Source: Enhydrobacter aerosaccus
GTDB lineage: Bacteria > Pseudomonadota > Alphaproteobacteria > Reyranellales > Reyranellaceae
Direction: 5' to 3'
Assembly: GCA_903832005.1 (NCBI GenBank)
Contig: CAIKZO010000089.1
Coordinates: forward strand, 1-55,837
Length of the DNA: 55,837 nt
Shown: one piece after another, positions 1 through 9,047 of the stretch
Numbering within the stretch: the stretch's first letter is position 1
How the letters are laid out: each line of letters starts with the position of its first letter
Position numbers and translations under genes: made by a program
Notes under the pieces: model-generated
Told to the model about the DNA's origin: nothing
Databases searched by the model: none
The model's input: the letters and a program-made list of their open reading frames with translations, nothing else

Positions 1-15
1 GCGGTCCGGAAGACG

Positions 16-303
16 TTACTTCGCCTTGTCGATGAATGTCGCCAGCGTGATGTCCTTGTCGGTGACGCCCCCGGAATCGTGGGTTGAGAGCGTGATCTCG
101 ACCTTGTTGTAGACGTTCGACCACTCGGGATGGTGGTCGGCCTTTTCGGCCGCCATCGCCACGCGGGTCATAAAGCCCCAGGCTTCGTTGAAGTCGGCGA
201 ACTTGAAGCTCTTATGGATCGCCTCGTGATTGGCTGACTGTTTCCAGCCCTCCAGTTTCGCCACCGCATCGTCCAGCGCTTTTCCCGTCATTTTGGCGGC
301 CAT
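16..303 (-). CDS. phhB: 4a-hydroxytetrahydrobiopterin dehydratase (pterin-4a-carbinolamine dehydratase)
   Basis: This cytosolic enzyme dehydrates 4a-hydroxytetrahydropterin, the step that recycles the pterin cofactor after aromatic amino acid hydroxylation. The 95-residue protein has the usual family length. The family hallmark His57-His58-Pro59, followed by a Trp and a Val-Tyr-Asn run, is visible, with a further conserved-type His at 75. The start ATG at 303 gives the expected short N-terminal extension. No phenylalanine hydroxylase gene is visible in the window, so the link to a hydroxylase is from family knowledge only. Its promoter would lie in the roughly 80 bp shared with the divergent binding-protein gene. 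Confidence 0.93.
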   Translation of the reverse strand: MAAKMTGKALDDAVAKLEGWKQSANHEAIHKSFKFADFNEAWGFMTRVAMAAEKADHHPEWSNVYNKVEITLSTHDSGGVTDKDITLATFIDKAK

Positions 304-386
304 CTCTCAATCCTCCCTTGTGGCGCGAAGCTTGCCTGAATTGGTCCCACCGGCCTAGGGTCGGTCAGATTCATCAGGAGGCTTCC

Positions 387-1910
387 GTGAAAATTTCCCG
401 TCGCACCGCTCTTCTCGCCGCCTCGTCGGCGGCTCTCGCGCGGCCAGCCTTCGCCGAAAAGAGCACCGACACGCTCCGTATCCAGTTCAACGACGCGGTG
501 CCCAACATCGACATGTACTTCAACAGCCAGCGCACCGGGCTGATCCTGGCGCATCACTGCTGGGACATGCTGGTCCATCGCGACCCGGCCACCTTCGAGA
601 GCAAACCGCTGCTCGCGACCGACTGGAAGCTGGTCGACGACACGACGCTCGATATGAACATCCGCCAGGGCGTGAAGTTCCACGACGGGAGCCCGCTCAC
701 CGCCGAGGACGTGGTCTACACCTTCAACATGGCGCTCAATCCCGAGAGCAAGGTTTCCGTGCCGTCGAACTATGCGTGGATCGACAAGGTCGAGAAGACC
801 GGCGACTTCGCCGTCCGCATCAAGATGAAGAAGCCGACGCCGGCGGCACTCGAATACCTCACGATGGTCTGCCCGATCCATCCCAAGGCCTATCGCGAGA
901 AGGTCGGTCCCGAGGGCTTCGCCACGGCGCCGATCGGCGCCGGCCCGTACAAGATCACCAGGAACGAGCAGGGCAAGGAAGTGGTCTTCGAGAAGTTCGC
1001 CGACTATTGGCAGGGCTCGCCGAAGACGGCGTCGATCAAGAATCTCAACGTGCGCTTCGTGCCGGACATCGCGACCTCGATGACCGAGCTGCAGGCCAAG
1101 AAGGTCGACTGGATCTGGAACATCAATCCCGACCTGTTCGACAACGTGAACCGGATCCCGTTCCTGACCGCGGTGGCGCAGGAATCGATGCGCGTCGGCT
1201 ATCTGTCGATCGACGCCGCGGGCCGTTCGGGCGCCGACAATCCGTTGACCAAGGTCAAGGTGCGCCAGGCGATCTGGTACGCGATCAACCGCAAGGAATT
1301 CGCCGACAAGCTGGTGGGGGCGGGCAGCCGCGTGCCGCCGGCACCGTGCTTCCCGAGCCAGTTCGGCTGCGATGCCGATGCCGCCGTGAAGTACGACTAC
1401 GATCCCAAGAAGGCGAAGGAGCTGCTGGCCGAGGCCGGCTTCCCCAACGGCTTCGAGGTCGAGATGGTGAGCTACGTCCAGCCGACGTCGTGGGGCGCGG
1501 CGATCCAGAACTACCTCGCGGCTGTCGGCATCAAGGTCAAGATCAACCAGCTCCAGGTCTCGCCCGCCATCACCAAGGCGCAGAAAGGCGATGCGCCGCT
1601 CTACATGGCGAGCTGGGGCAGCTATTCGATCAACGACGTGTCGGCGATCCTGCCGGTCATGTTCGGCGAGGGTGCGCTCGACAATTATTCCAAGGACCCC
1701 GAGATCGAGAAGCTGCTGAAGGACGCCGGCAACACCTCCGACAAGGACGTGCGGCTCAAGGCCTATTCCCAAGTCATCAAGATCGCGACCGAGAAGGCCT
1801 ATTGGCTGCCGATCCACACCTATGTGAACCGCTACGCCTACATCAAGGATCTCGAGTTCAAGACCTATCCCGACGAGTTCCCGCGCTTCTATCTGGCGAA
1901 GTGGAAGTGA
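387..1910 (+). CDS. ABC transporter substrate-binding protein, family 5 (peptide/nickel/opine type)
   Basis: This is a periplasmic solute-binding protein of about 507 residues for an Opp/Dpp-type importer. I chose the GTG at 387 because an AGGAG lies just upstream and the translation then opens with a Tat-like signal: Ser-Arg-Arg, a hydrophobic run, then Ala-Phe-Ala before Glu-Lys-Ser. The family 5 pattern of 'KFHDGSPLTAEDVVYTF' type is clear near mature residue 90. The matching permease and ATPase genes are probably those at 4770-8455 on the other strand, separated by four unrelated genes. A perfect inverted repeat covers the stop codon. The substrate cannot be read from the sequence. Confidence 0.92.
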   Translation: MKISRRTALLAASSAALARPAFAEKSTDTLRIQFNDAVPNIDMYFNSQRTGLILAHHCWDMLVHRDPATFESKPLLATDWKLVDDTTLDMNIRQGVKFHDGSPLTAEDVVYTFNMALNPESKVSVPSNYAWIDKVEKTGDFAVRIKMKKPTPAALEYLTMVCPIHPKAYREKVGPEGFATAPIGAGPYKITRNEQGKEVVFEKFADYWQGSPKTASIKNLNVRFVPDIATSMTELQAKKVDWIWNINPDLFDNVNRIPFLTAVAQESMRVGYLSIDAAGRSGADNPLTKVKVRQAIWYAINRKEFADKLVGAGSRVPPAPCFPSQFGCDADAAVKYDYDPKKAKELLAEAGFPNGFEVEMVSYVQPTSWGAAIQNYLAAVGIKVKINQLQVSPAITKAQKGDAPLYMASWGSYSINDVSAILPVMFGEGALDNYSKDPEIEKLLKDAGNTSDKDVRLKAYSQVIKIATEKAYWLPIHTYVNRYAYIKDLEFKTYPDEFPRFYLAKWK

Positions 1911-1931
1911 CGCGCGCGTAGCGCGCGTCAC
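1907..1931. repeat. Perfect 11-bp inverted repeat over the binding-protein stop codon
   Basis: GTGACGCGCGC (1907-1917) and its exact reverse complement (1921-1931) flank GTA. The left arm contains the TGA stop at 1908-1910. There is no T-run after it, so it may be a Rho-dependent or weak terminator, or part of the adjacent REP-like element. Confidence 0.6.
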
Positions 1932-2004
1932 CCCGAGCGAAGCCGAGGGGTCTCTCATGGCGAGCGCCGCCGGAAAGAGATCCCTCGGCTACGCTCGGGA
2001 TGAC
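1927..2004. repeat. REP-like inverted repeat, 29-bp arms
   Basis: The left arm 1927-1955 (begins GTCACCCCGAGCG) and the right arm 1976-2004 (ends CGCTCGGGATGAC) are reverse complements at 26 of 29 positions, with a 20-nt loop. The 'CCCGAGCGNAGCCGAGGG' core resembles interspersed palindromes common in proteobacterial genomes. The right arm enters the LysR coding sequence and supplies its stop codon. Confidence 0.7.
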
Positions 2005-2906
2005 GGTGATCGTGTAGCCCCGATAAAATCCACGAACGCGCGCAGCGGTGCCGGCAGATAGCGTCGGCCCGGGTAGTAGAGGAACGGGCCGGGGAAGCGT
2101 TGCCACCACGGCTCGAGCACGGGCTCGAGGGCCCCGCTGTCGAGATGCGGCTGCAGCCAATCCTGGAACAGGCCGACGATGCCGGTGCCGGCGATCGCCG
2201 CTTCGACGGCAAGATCGGTGGCGGCGCCGGCGGTGACGATCAGTGGACCGGCAGGATCTATCTTGACGATCTCGCCGCGCCGCTCGAACTCCCAGGTGAT
2301 CATCGCGCCGCTCCGAAACCGGCTCTGCAGGCAGGCGTGCTGCAGCAGCTCGCGCGGATGCTTCGGGCGGCCGTGCCGGTCGAGATAGGCGGGTGACGCG
2401 GCCGTCGCGAAGCCTTGCTCGCGCGGCCCGATCGGCACGGCGATCATGTCCTGCTCCAGCCGCTCGCCATAGCGGATACCTGCGTCGCAGCCGGCGGTGA
2501 GGATATCGACGAAGCTTTCTTCCACGATCACGTCGAGACGGATATCGGGATAGGCCGCGAGGAAGGGCGGCACGATGCGTGGCAGGACGAGGCGCGCCAC
2601 GCTGCCGGGCACGTTCAGCTTCAGCGTACCCGCAGGCCGGTCGCGAAAGCCGTTCACCACGTCGAGCGCGGCTTCGACTTCGCCCAACGCCGGGCTGAGA
2701 CGGTCGAGCAGCCGGGCGCCGGCTTCCGTCGGCGCGACGGAGCGGGTCGTGCGGTTGAGCAGCCGTACGCCCAGCCGCGTCTCAAGGCGGCGCACGGCTT
2801 CGCTGAGACCAGAGGCGCTCTGCCGGCTGGTCCGGGCGGCATCGCGAAAGCCGCCGGCGCGCGCCACCGCGACGAAGGCCGTCAGGTCATCGAGGTCGGT
2901 TTTCAT
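1989..2906 (-). CDS. LysR-family transcriptional regulator
   Basis: The protein has 305 residues. An N-terminal winged helix-turn-helix (about residues 5-62, with 'GGFRDAARTSRQSASGLSEA' and 'LLNRTTRSVAPTEAG') is followed by a LysR substrate-binding domain to about residue 295. It is closest in style to the many LysR proteins that sit beside oxidoreductase genes. It is divergent from the aldo-keto reductase at 3001, with 94 bp between, so that reductase is the likely target. The last few codons and the TAG stop lie inside the right arm of a REP-like repeat, so the C-terminal tail (about eight residues) was probably altered by the repeat. Confidence 0.93.
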   Translation of the reverse strand: MKTDLDDLTAFVAVARAGGFRDAARTSRQSASGLSEAVRRLETRLGVRLLNRTTRSVAPTEAGARLLDRLSPALGEVEAALDVVNGFRDRPAGTLKLNVPGSVARLVLPRIVPPFLAAYPDIRLDVIVEESFVDILTAGCDAGIRYGERLEQDMIAVPIGPREQGFATAASPAYLDRHGRPKHPRELLQHACLQSRFRSGAMITWEFERRGEIVKIDPAGPLIVTAGAATDLAVEAAIAGTGIVGLFQDWLQPHLDSGALEPVLEPWWQRFPGPFLYYPGRRYLPAPLRAFVDFIGATRSPSSRA

Positions 2907-2934
2907 TGTGCGAATTCCCGTACGGCCTGTGCCG

Positions 2935-2940
2935 ATTATA
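2935..2940 (-). promoter_or_regulatory. Candidate -10 element for the lysR gene
   Basis: Read on the minus strand, 2940-2935 is a perfect TATAAT, 28 bp upstream of the LysR start codon. No good -35 lies at the usual distance, which would fit an activated or autoregulated promoter. This is inference from sequence only. Confidence 0.35.
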
Positions 2941-3000
2941 TCCCATTATCGCGCAAGTCGGCAGGTCCTACATCCCCTCTACTCAACCCGGGAGACGGAA

Positions 3001-3870
3001 ATGACCGACATCGGCAAAGCAGGAACATTCAAGCTGGGCGATCGCGCGGTGAAGCGCATGGGCTACGGCGCCATGCAGCTGGCCGGGCCGGGAGTCTATG
3101 GCCCACCGAAGGACCCGAAGGCCGCCGTCGAGGTGCTGCAGGCGGCGGTCGCGCGCGGTGTCGACCATATCGACACCAGTGACTTCTATGGGCCGCACGT
3201 CGTCAACCAGCTGATCCGCAAGGCGCTGCATCCCTACGTGAAGGACCTCACGATCGTGACCAAGATCGGTGCGCGCCGCGGGCTCGAGGGATCGTGGGAC
3301 AAGGCCTTCTCGGCCGAGGAGCTGACGAGCGCGGTCCACGACAACATTCACAATCTCGGTGTCGAGGCGATCGATGTCGTGAACCTGCGCATCATGATCG
3401 ATCCTCACGGCCCGGCCGAAGGCTCGATCGAAGCGCCGCTCGCCGTGCTGGCGGATCTGCAGCGGCGCGGGTTGGTGCGCCACATCGGCCTCAGCAACGT
3501 GACCTCGAAGCAGGTGGCCCAGGGCCGCGCGATCGCGTCGATCGTCTGCGTGCAGAACCAGTACAATCTGGCGCACCGCGGCGACGATGCGCTGATCGAC
3601 GAGCTCGCGGCGGCCGGAATAGCCTATGTGCCGTTCTTCCCGCTGGGCGGCTTCTCGCCGCTTCAGTCGACGTCGCTGTCTGATGTTGCCAAGGGATTGA
3701 AGGCCACCCCACTGCAGGTGGCGCTCGCCTGGCTGCTGAAGCGCGCACCCAACATCCTGCTGATCCCCGGCACCTCGTCGGTCGGACATCTTCAGGAAAA
3801 CCTCGCGGCGGCAGGCCTCGCGCTGCCGGCCGACGCGATGGCCGTGCTCGACAAGATCGGCCGCAGCTAG
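3001..3870 (+). CDS. pdxI: Aldo/keto reductase, YdbC/PdxI (pyridoxal reductase) type
   Basis: This 289-residue protein is a (beta/alpha)8 NADPH-dependent reductase. From memory it matches E. coli YdbC (PdxI, pyridoxal reductase) closely along its length: 'GYGAMQLAGPGVYGPP', 'HIDTSDFYGPHV', 'LTIVTKIGARRG', 'HGPAEGSIEA' and 'LLIPGTSSV' blocks are all present. The catalytic Asp and Tyr sit in the TSDFYG block and Lys in TKIG. A Shine-Dalgarno-like GGGAGACGG precedes the ATG. The gene diverges from a LysR regulator, and its last 4 bases overlap the convergent PfpI gene. The reductase family is certain; pyridoxal as the substrate is inferred from similarity. Confidence 0.85.
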   Translation: MTDIGKAGTFKLGDRAVKRMGYGAMQLAGPGVYGPPKDPKAAVEVLQAAVARGVDHIDTSDFYGPHVVNQLIRKALHPYVKDLTIVTKIGARRGLEGSWDKAFSAEELTSAVHDNIHNLGVEAIDVVNLRIMIDPHGPAEGSIEAPLAVLADLQRRGLVRHIGLSNVTSKQVAQGRAIASIVCVQNQYNLAHRGDDALIDELAAAGIAYVPFFPLGGFSPLQSTSLSDVAKGLKATPLQVALAWLLKRAPNILLIPGTSSVGHLQENLAAAGLALPADAMAVLDKIGRS

Positions 3871-4574
3871 GCCACAGCAATGCCGAGGCGCGCGCCCACC
3901 CGACGGGCGGTCGCCTCGCGTTGTGCGGTGATGCCCGCCACCGCCTGCCGCGACTGCTGCAGGATCGCGGGCGGGGCGCTTTCGGGCGTGCCGCTGTCGA
4001 ACGGCGGCTCGGGCGCGTATGCCATGTAGAGCTGGATCGACTTGGCGACATCCTCGCCGCGCAATTCGGCCGCCAGCCGCAGCGCGCCATCGATGCCGGC
4101 GGTGACACCGGCCGCGAACACCCAGTTGCCGTCGACGATCACGCGCTCGTTGACGGGGATCGCGCCGAAGAACGGCAGCAGGTGGAACGAGGCCCAGTGC
4201 GTCGTCGCGCGCCGTCCCTTGAGAAGCCCGGCCGCGCCGCACAGCAGCGCGCCGGTGCAGACCGAGAACACGCTCTGCGCACCGCCGGCCTGGCGGCGGA
4301 TCCAGTCGAGTACTTCTTCGTCTTCCATCAGTGCTTCCTGGCCGAAGCCACCCGGCACATGCAGCACGTCGAGCGGCGGCGCGTCGGCCAGGGTGGCGTC
4401 GGGCACCAGTTGCAATCCCTTCACGTCGCGGATCGGTGCGGTCGTCTTGCCGTAGAGCCGATAGGTCGCGTTCGGGAGGCGCGACAGCACCTCGAACGGG
4501 CCGGTGAGGTCGATCTGGTCGAGCCCCTCGAACAGGAGGGAGCCGATCTGCAGATGGGTGTCGGGCGCGATCAT
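3867..4574 (-). CDS. DJ-1/PfpI family protein, isonitrile hydratase-like
   Basis: The 235-residue protein belongs to the class I glutamine amidotransferase-like DJ-1/PfpI superfamily. The nucleophile elbow carries a Cys in 'SVCTGALLCGAAGLL', the pattern of cyclohexyl-isocyanide hydratase (InhA) and related GATase1-like proteins. The block 'LLFEGLDQIDLTGPFEVLS' near the start and 'HVPGGFG' near residue 75 also fit. It lacks the AraC helix-turn-helix that some relatives carry, so it is an enzyme rather than a regulator. A 12-bp inverted repeat lies 50-90 bp upstream. The substrate is unknown; the isonitrile hydratase label is by similarity only. Confidence 0.85.
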   Translation of the reverse strand: MIAPDTHLQIGSLLFEGLDQIDLTGPFEVLSRLPNATYRLYGKTTAPIRDVKGLQLVPDATLADAPPLDVLHVPGGFGQEALMEDEEVLDWIRRQAGGAQSVFSVCTGALLCGAAGLLKGRRATTHWASFHLLPFFGAIPVNERVIVDGNWVFAAGVTAGIDGALRLAAELRGEDVAKSIQLYMAYAPEPPFDSGTPESAPPAILQQSRQAVAGITAQREATARRVGARLGIAVA

Positions 4575-4623
4575 CGAGGCCTCCGGGGCAGGGCAAGGGA
4601 TGGCGCGACCCTACTCCGTGGTG

Positions 4624-4664
4624 TTTTGGCGGAAAGAAGAAAGAGTATCTTATTTCTGCCAAAA
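4624..4664. promoter_or_regulatory. Inverted repeat, candidate operator upstream of the PfpI-family gene
   Basis: TTTTGGCGGAAA (4624-4635) is repeated in inverted form as TTTCTGCCAAAA (4653-4664), 11 of 12 positions matching, with 17 bp between. It sits in an AT-rich stretch 50-90 bp upstream of the PfpI start codon. The spacing suits a dimeric regulator or a looped operator. Nothing in the window clearly encodes the cognate protein. Confidence 0.45.
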
Positions 4665-4738
4665 ATGCGGGAGGTAGGGAAGGAGTGGTGAGATTTGAGA
4701 CAATTGCTCTAAAAGCCTTGTGCCATCGTTATCCCGAG

Positions 4739-4760
4739 GTGTCTCAGGATCTTGAGACAC
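4739..4760. repeat. 22-bp palindrome downstream of the oligopeptide ATPase gene
   Basis: GTGTCTCA (4739-4746) and TGAGACAC (4753-4760) flank GGATCT. It lies 9 bp past the stop of the last ABC transporter gene. It could be a transcription end structure or a protein-binding palindrome; there is no T-run. The rest of 4575-4769 holds no gene. Confidence 0.45.
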
Positions 4761-4769
4761 TTTGGAGAG

Positions 4770-5722
<953 letters not shown>

Positions 5723-5726
<4 letters not shown>

Positions 5727-6679
5727 GCGGGCAACCGGCAGAGGAAGTCGTGCGTGCCGCCTGCGTTGTGGCGCGGCACGGCATGGGCGCAGGTCTCGTC
5801 GGCGAAGCCGCAGCGCTCACGGAAGGCGCAGCCTTCGAAGCCCGGCCCGATGCGCGGCACCGTGCCCGGGATCGAGCCCAGCGGCTGGTCGCGTTGGATC
5901 TTGCCGGGCACCGGCACGCAGCGCAGCAGGCCTTGCGTGTACGGATGCTTCGGATTGGCGAACAGGTCTGCGGTCGCCGCACTCTCGACGACTTCGCCCG
6001 CGTACATCACCGACACGCGGGTGGCGATGCGGGCCACGATGCCGAGATCGTGCGTGATCAGCAGCAGGCCGAGGCCAAGGTCGCGTTGCAACGTTGCGAG
6101 CAGGCGCAGGATCTGGGCTTGCACCGTGACGTCGAGCGCCGTCGTGGGTTCATCCGCAATAAGCAGCTTGGGCTCGCACATCAGCGCCATGGCGATCATG
6201 ACCCTCTGGCGCAGGCCGCCCGAGAGCTGGTGCGGGAACTGGCCCAGCCGCAGGCCGGGCGCCGTGATGCCGACGCGCGCCAGCAGGTCGGCGGCGCGGT
6301 CGGTCGCTTCGCGCTGGCTCACCTTGCGATGACGGCGCAGGCCCTCGGTCATCTGCGAGCCCACCGTGTAGGCGGGGTTCAGGCTGGTCATGGGCTCCTG
6401 GAAGATCATGGCCATCTCGTTGCCGCGCAGCCGTGCCATCGCCTTGTCGGAGAGGCCGCGCAGATCGTTGCCCTCGAAGCTGAGGCGCTGGGCCCGGCGC
6501 CGCGCGCCGCGTGCCAGCAGGTCCATGATCGAGAGCGCCGTCACCGACTTGCCGCAGCCCGACTCGCCTACCAGGCAGTGGGTCTCGCCGCGCTCGACAG
6601 TGAAGGAGGTGCCGCGCACGGCCGCGACCTTGCCGCCGAAATCGACTTCGAGTCTCTCGACTTCGAGCAGGGCACTCAC
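5723..6679 (-). CDS. ABC transporter ATP-binding protein, OppD/DppD type
   Basis: This 318-residue protein is the second ATPase of the importer. Walker A is GESGCGKSV, the signature is LSGGLRQRVMIAMAL, and Walker B reads KLLIADEPTTALD. 'EPMTSLNPAYTVGSQ' is the usual OppD Q-loop region. The C-terminal oligo_HPY domain carries 'GFEGCAFRERCGFA'. It begins one base after the stop of the permease gene at 6681 and overlaps the next ATPase by 4 bases. OppD and OppF proteins normally form a heterodimer, which the arrangement supports. Confidence 0.94.
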
Positions 6680-6680
6680 C

Positions 6681-7541
6681 TCAGCGCTCCCGCGTGCCGA
6701 AGGCGTCGCGCAAGCCGTCGCCCAGCAGGTTGATGCCGAGCACCAGCACGAACAGCGCCACGCCCGGGATCATGATCACCCACGGGCTGAAGAACATGTA
6801 GTCCTTGGCCTCCGAGATCATCAGGCCCCACGACGGCAGCGGCGGCGGCACGCCAAGGCCCAGGAACGACAGCGCTGCCTCGAGCAGGATGGCGAGCGCG
6901 ATCTCGAGCGTCGCCACGACGACGAGATGGCTGGCGATATTGGGCAATACCTCGCGCGTAAGAATGCGGAAGCGCGAGCAGCCGGCGCACCAGGCCGCCG
7001 AGACGAAGTCGAGGTTGCGCACCTGCATGGTGGTCGAGCGCGCCACCACGGCGAAGCGATCCCACAGCAGGAGGCCGAGCGTGAGGACCAGCAGCGTCAT
7101 CGAGCTGCCGAGCAGGCCGACCACCGCAAGCGCCACCAGCACGACGGGCAGCGACAGGCGCGTCGTGATGGCGAACAACACCGCGTCGTCGACCCGGCCG
7201 CCCATGAAGCCGCCCAGGATCCCCATCGTGATGCCGATCAGGCCCGAGACGATCGAGACCGTGACGCCGATCGTCATCGAGATGCGGCAGCCGTAGATCA
7301 GGCGGGCGAGATAGTCGCGGCCGAGCTGGTCGGTGCCCAGCAGATGCTGCGGATCGGTGCCCTCCATCCAGAACGGCACCAGCAGGCGCTTGCCGAGATC
7401 CTGGGCGAAGGGATCGTGCGGCACCAGCAGCGGGGCAAAGAGCGCGCAGAAGGCCGCCGCGCCCACGATGATCGCGCCAATCCAGGTGCCGGCATTTCTC
7501 CAGCCGCGTTTCGGGCCGGCAACGGTGGCTGCGGTGCTCAT
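6681..7541 (-). CDS. ABC transporter permease, DppC/OppC type
   Basis: This 286-residue inner-membrane permease has an N-terminal membrane segment (about residues 18-40, the OppC_N region) and a binding-protein-dependent transport domain with roughly five more helices. The 'GTDQLGRDYLARLIYG' block is diagnostic of the DppC side. The EAA loop is visible as 'EAALSFLGLGVPPPLPSWG'. Its start overlaps the end of the DppB-type gene by 4 bases, so the pair is translationally coupled. Together they form the transmembrane channel of the importer. Confidence 0.94.
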   Translation of the reverse strand: MSTAATVAGPKRGWRNAGTWIGAIIVGAAAFCALFAPLLVPHDPFAQDLGKRLLVPFWMEGTDPQHLLGTDQLGRDYLARLIYGCRISMTIGVTVSIVSGLIGITMGILGGFMGGRVDDAVLFAITTRLSLPVVLVALAVVGLLGSSMTLLVLTLGLLLWDRFAVVARSTTMQVRNLDFVSAAWCAGCSRFRILTREVLPNIASHLVVVATLEIALAILLEAALSFLGLGVPPPLPSWGLMISEAKDYMFFSPWVIMIPGVALFVLVLGINLLGDGLRDAFGTRER

Positions 7542-8455
7542 CCGGCGCGCAGCCTCGGATCGAGCACGGCATTCATCAGGTCCGCCACCATGGTGAGCGC
7601 GACATAGATGACGGCCAGCACCATCACGACCGACTGCACGACCGGGAAGTCGTTCTTCTGGATGCTCTCCCAGGCGAGGAAGCCCACGCCATGCAGCGCG
7701 AAGACCTGTTCGATCACGATCGAGCCGCCCAGCATGAAGCCCAGCTGCACCGCCGCGATCGCCACGATCGGGATGGCGGCGTTGCGCAGCGCGTGCTTCA
7801 GCAGGATCGAGGCGCGCGACAGGCCCTTGGCGCGCGCGGTGCGGATATAGTCCGAGGCCATCGCCTGGATCATGCCGGCGCGCGTGAGGCGCGTGAGCGC
7901 GGGAATCGACGAGAAGGCCAGCACCACACCCGGCATGATGTAGCCATCCCAGGTGTCGACACCGGAGGTCGGCAGCCAGCCGAGCTGCAGGCCGAACACG
8001 ATCATCAGGATGAGTCCCAGCCAGAACGACGGCATGGCCTGGCCGATCACGGTCACCAGCTGGACGGCGCGGTCGAAGCCGGTCCCTTCGCGCACCGCCG
8101 CCAGGATGCCGAGCGGCAGCGAGACCAGCAGCGCGATCGTGAGACCGGTCATGCCGAGCGTCAGGGTCACCGGCATGCGCTCGCCGATCAGCGAGGCAAC
8201 GCGCGTCTTGAAGAAATAGCTGTCGCCGAGGTCGCCGGTCAGCGCGCGACCGACCCAGTCGAAGAATTGCACGATCACCGGCCGGTCGAGGCCGTAGGCC
8301 TTGCGGATCGCCACGATGTCGCCCGCAGTGGCGCCGGGGCCCGCGATCGACGTCGCGAGATCGCCCGACAGGCGCGTCAGGATGAAGGCGAGGACCATCA
8401 CGGTCGCTGCGACGAGCAGCGCCACGATCAGGCGTCGGACAATGAATTGGAGCAT
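7538..8455 (-). CDS. ABC transporter permease, DppB/OppB type
   Basis: This 305-residue inner-membrane permease opens the four-gene importer operon. I chose the ATG at 8455 because the protein then starts 'MLQFIVRRLIVALLV', the standard opening of this family; the reading frame stays open to 8728 but the upstream codons are Arg- and Ser-rich and not family-like. The 'LGLDRPVIVQF'-type block and an EAA-like 'YIRTARAKGLS' loop are present, with about six membrane helices. It is divergent from the zincin gene at 8592. No adjacent binding protein is encoded; the one at 387 is the nearest candidate. Confidence 0.93.
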   Translation of the reverse strand: MLQFIVRRLIVALLVAATVMVLAFILTRLSGDLATSIAGPGATAGDIVAIRKAYGLDRPVIVQFFDWVGRALTGDLGDSYFFKTRVASLIGERMPVTLTLGMTGLTIALLVSLPLGILAAVREGTGFDRAVQLVTVIGQAMPSFWLGLILMIVFGLQLGWLPTSGVDTWDGYIMPGVVLAFSSIPALTRLTRAGMIQAMASDYIRTARAKGLSRASILLKHALRNAAIPIVAIAAVQLGFMLGGSIVIEQVFALHGVGFLAWESIQKNDFPVVQSVVMVLAVIYVALTMVADLMNAVLDPRLRAG

Positions 8456-8556
8456 GCGCGCGGCAACTCTAGTGTGGTTCGTCCCGGAACGCGACCATGC
8501 GAATTGCGCGCCAAAGTTTTTCCTTCGGTAGTGTACAAACGACCGGCGACGGCCCC

Positions 8557-8583
8557 TTGGCGAGCGCTCGCGGCTCCTATAAT
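8557..8583 (+). promoter_or_regulatory. Candidate promoter of the zincin gene
   Basis: TATAAT at 8578-8583 is a perfect -10. TTGGCG at 8557-8562 is a fair -35, with a short 15-bp spacer. Transcription would begin about 8590, only two bases or so before the ATG at 8592, which suggests a leaderless or nearly leaderless message. Confidence 0.45.
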
Positions 8584-8591
8584 GGGAAGTC

Positions 8592-9047
8592 ATGCCGGTG
8601 TTCAACAATCCTCGGCGCACACCCTGCTTCGGTGTCGCGCCTTCGCTGGACGACATCGATGCGATCGCCGCCGAGGCGCTCGCGACGATTCCGGAAGAGT
8701 TCCGTCGACACGTTGGTAACGTGCGCATCCAGGTCGACGACTTTCCGTCGGACGAGATCGAGAAGACGATGGAGCTCGACTCGCCGTTCGATCTGCTCGG
8801 CCTCTATCAGGGTGTGTCGATGATGGAGCGTGGCGCCGGTCACGTCGCCAACGACATCGACCGCATCTTCCTCTATCGCCGTCCGATCCTCGACTACTGG
8901 TGCGAGTCGGACGAAGACCTGCCGCACATCGTGCGCCACGTGCTGATTCACGAGATCGGCCATCACTTCGGCTTGAGCGACGACGACATGGAAGCGATCG
9001 AAGCGCGTGCCGAGGAAGAATCCCAGCGGGCCCAGCCGAGCGCCTAG
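8592..9047 (+). CDS. Small zincin-like metallopeptidase (PF06262 family)
   Basis: The 151-residue protein matches the minimal zincin family once misnamed as acetylglutamate kinase-linked or DUF1025. The zinc motif H120-E121-I-G-H124 is followed by 'HFGLSDDD', where the Asp is the likely third ligand. The N-terminal part includes 'EEFRRHVGNVRIQVDDFPS', typical of the family. No signal peptide is seen, so it is cytosolic. Its natural substrate is not known for the family. The 3' end overlaps the convergent DUF1254 gene by 4 bases. Confidence 0.88.
   Translation: MPVFNNPRRTPCFGVAPSLDDIDAIAAEALATIPEEFRRHVGNVRIQVDDFPSDEIEKTMELDSPFDLLGLYQGVSMMERGAGHVANDIDRIFLYRRPILDYWCESDEDLPHIVRHVLIHEIGHHFGLSDDDMEAIEARAEEESQRAQPSA

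Noticed and set aside
288..1958. A long minus-strand open frame opposite the ABC binding protein.
   Set aside because: It is a shadow of the binding-protein gene; no motif and no ribosome site.
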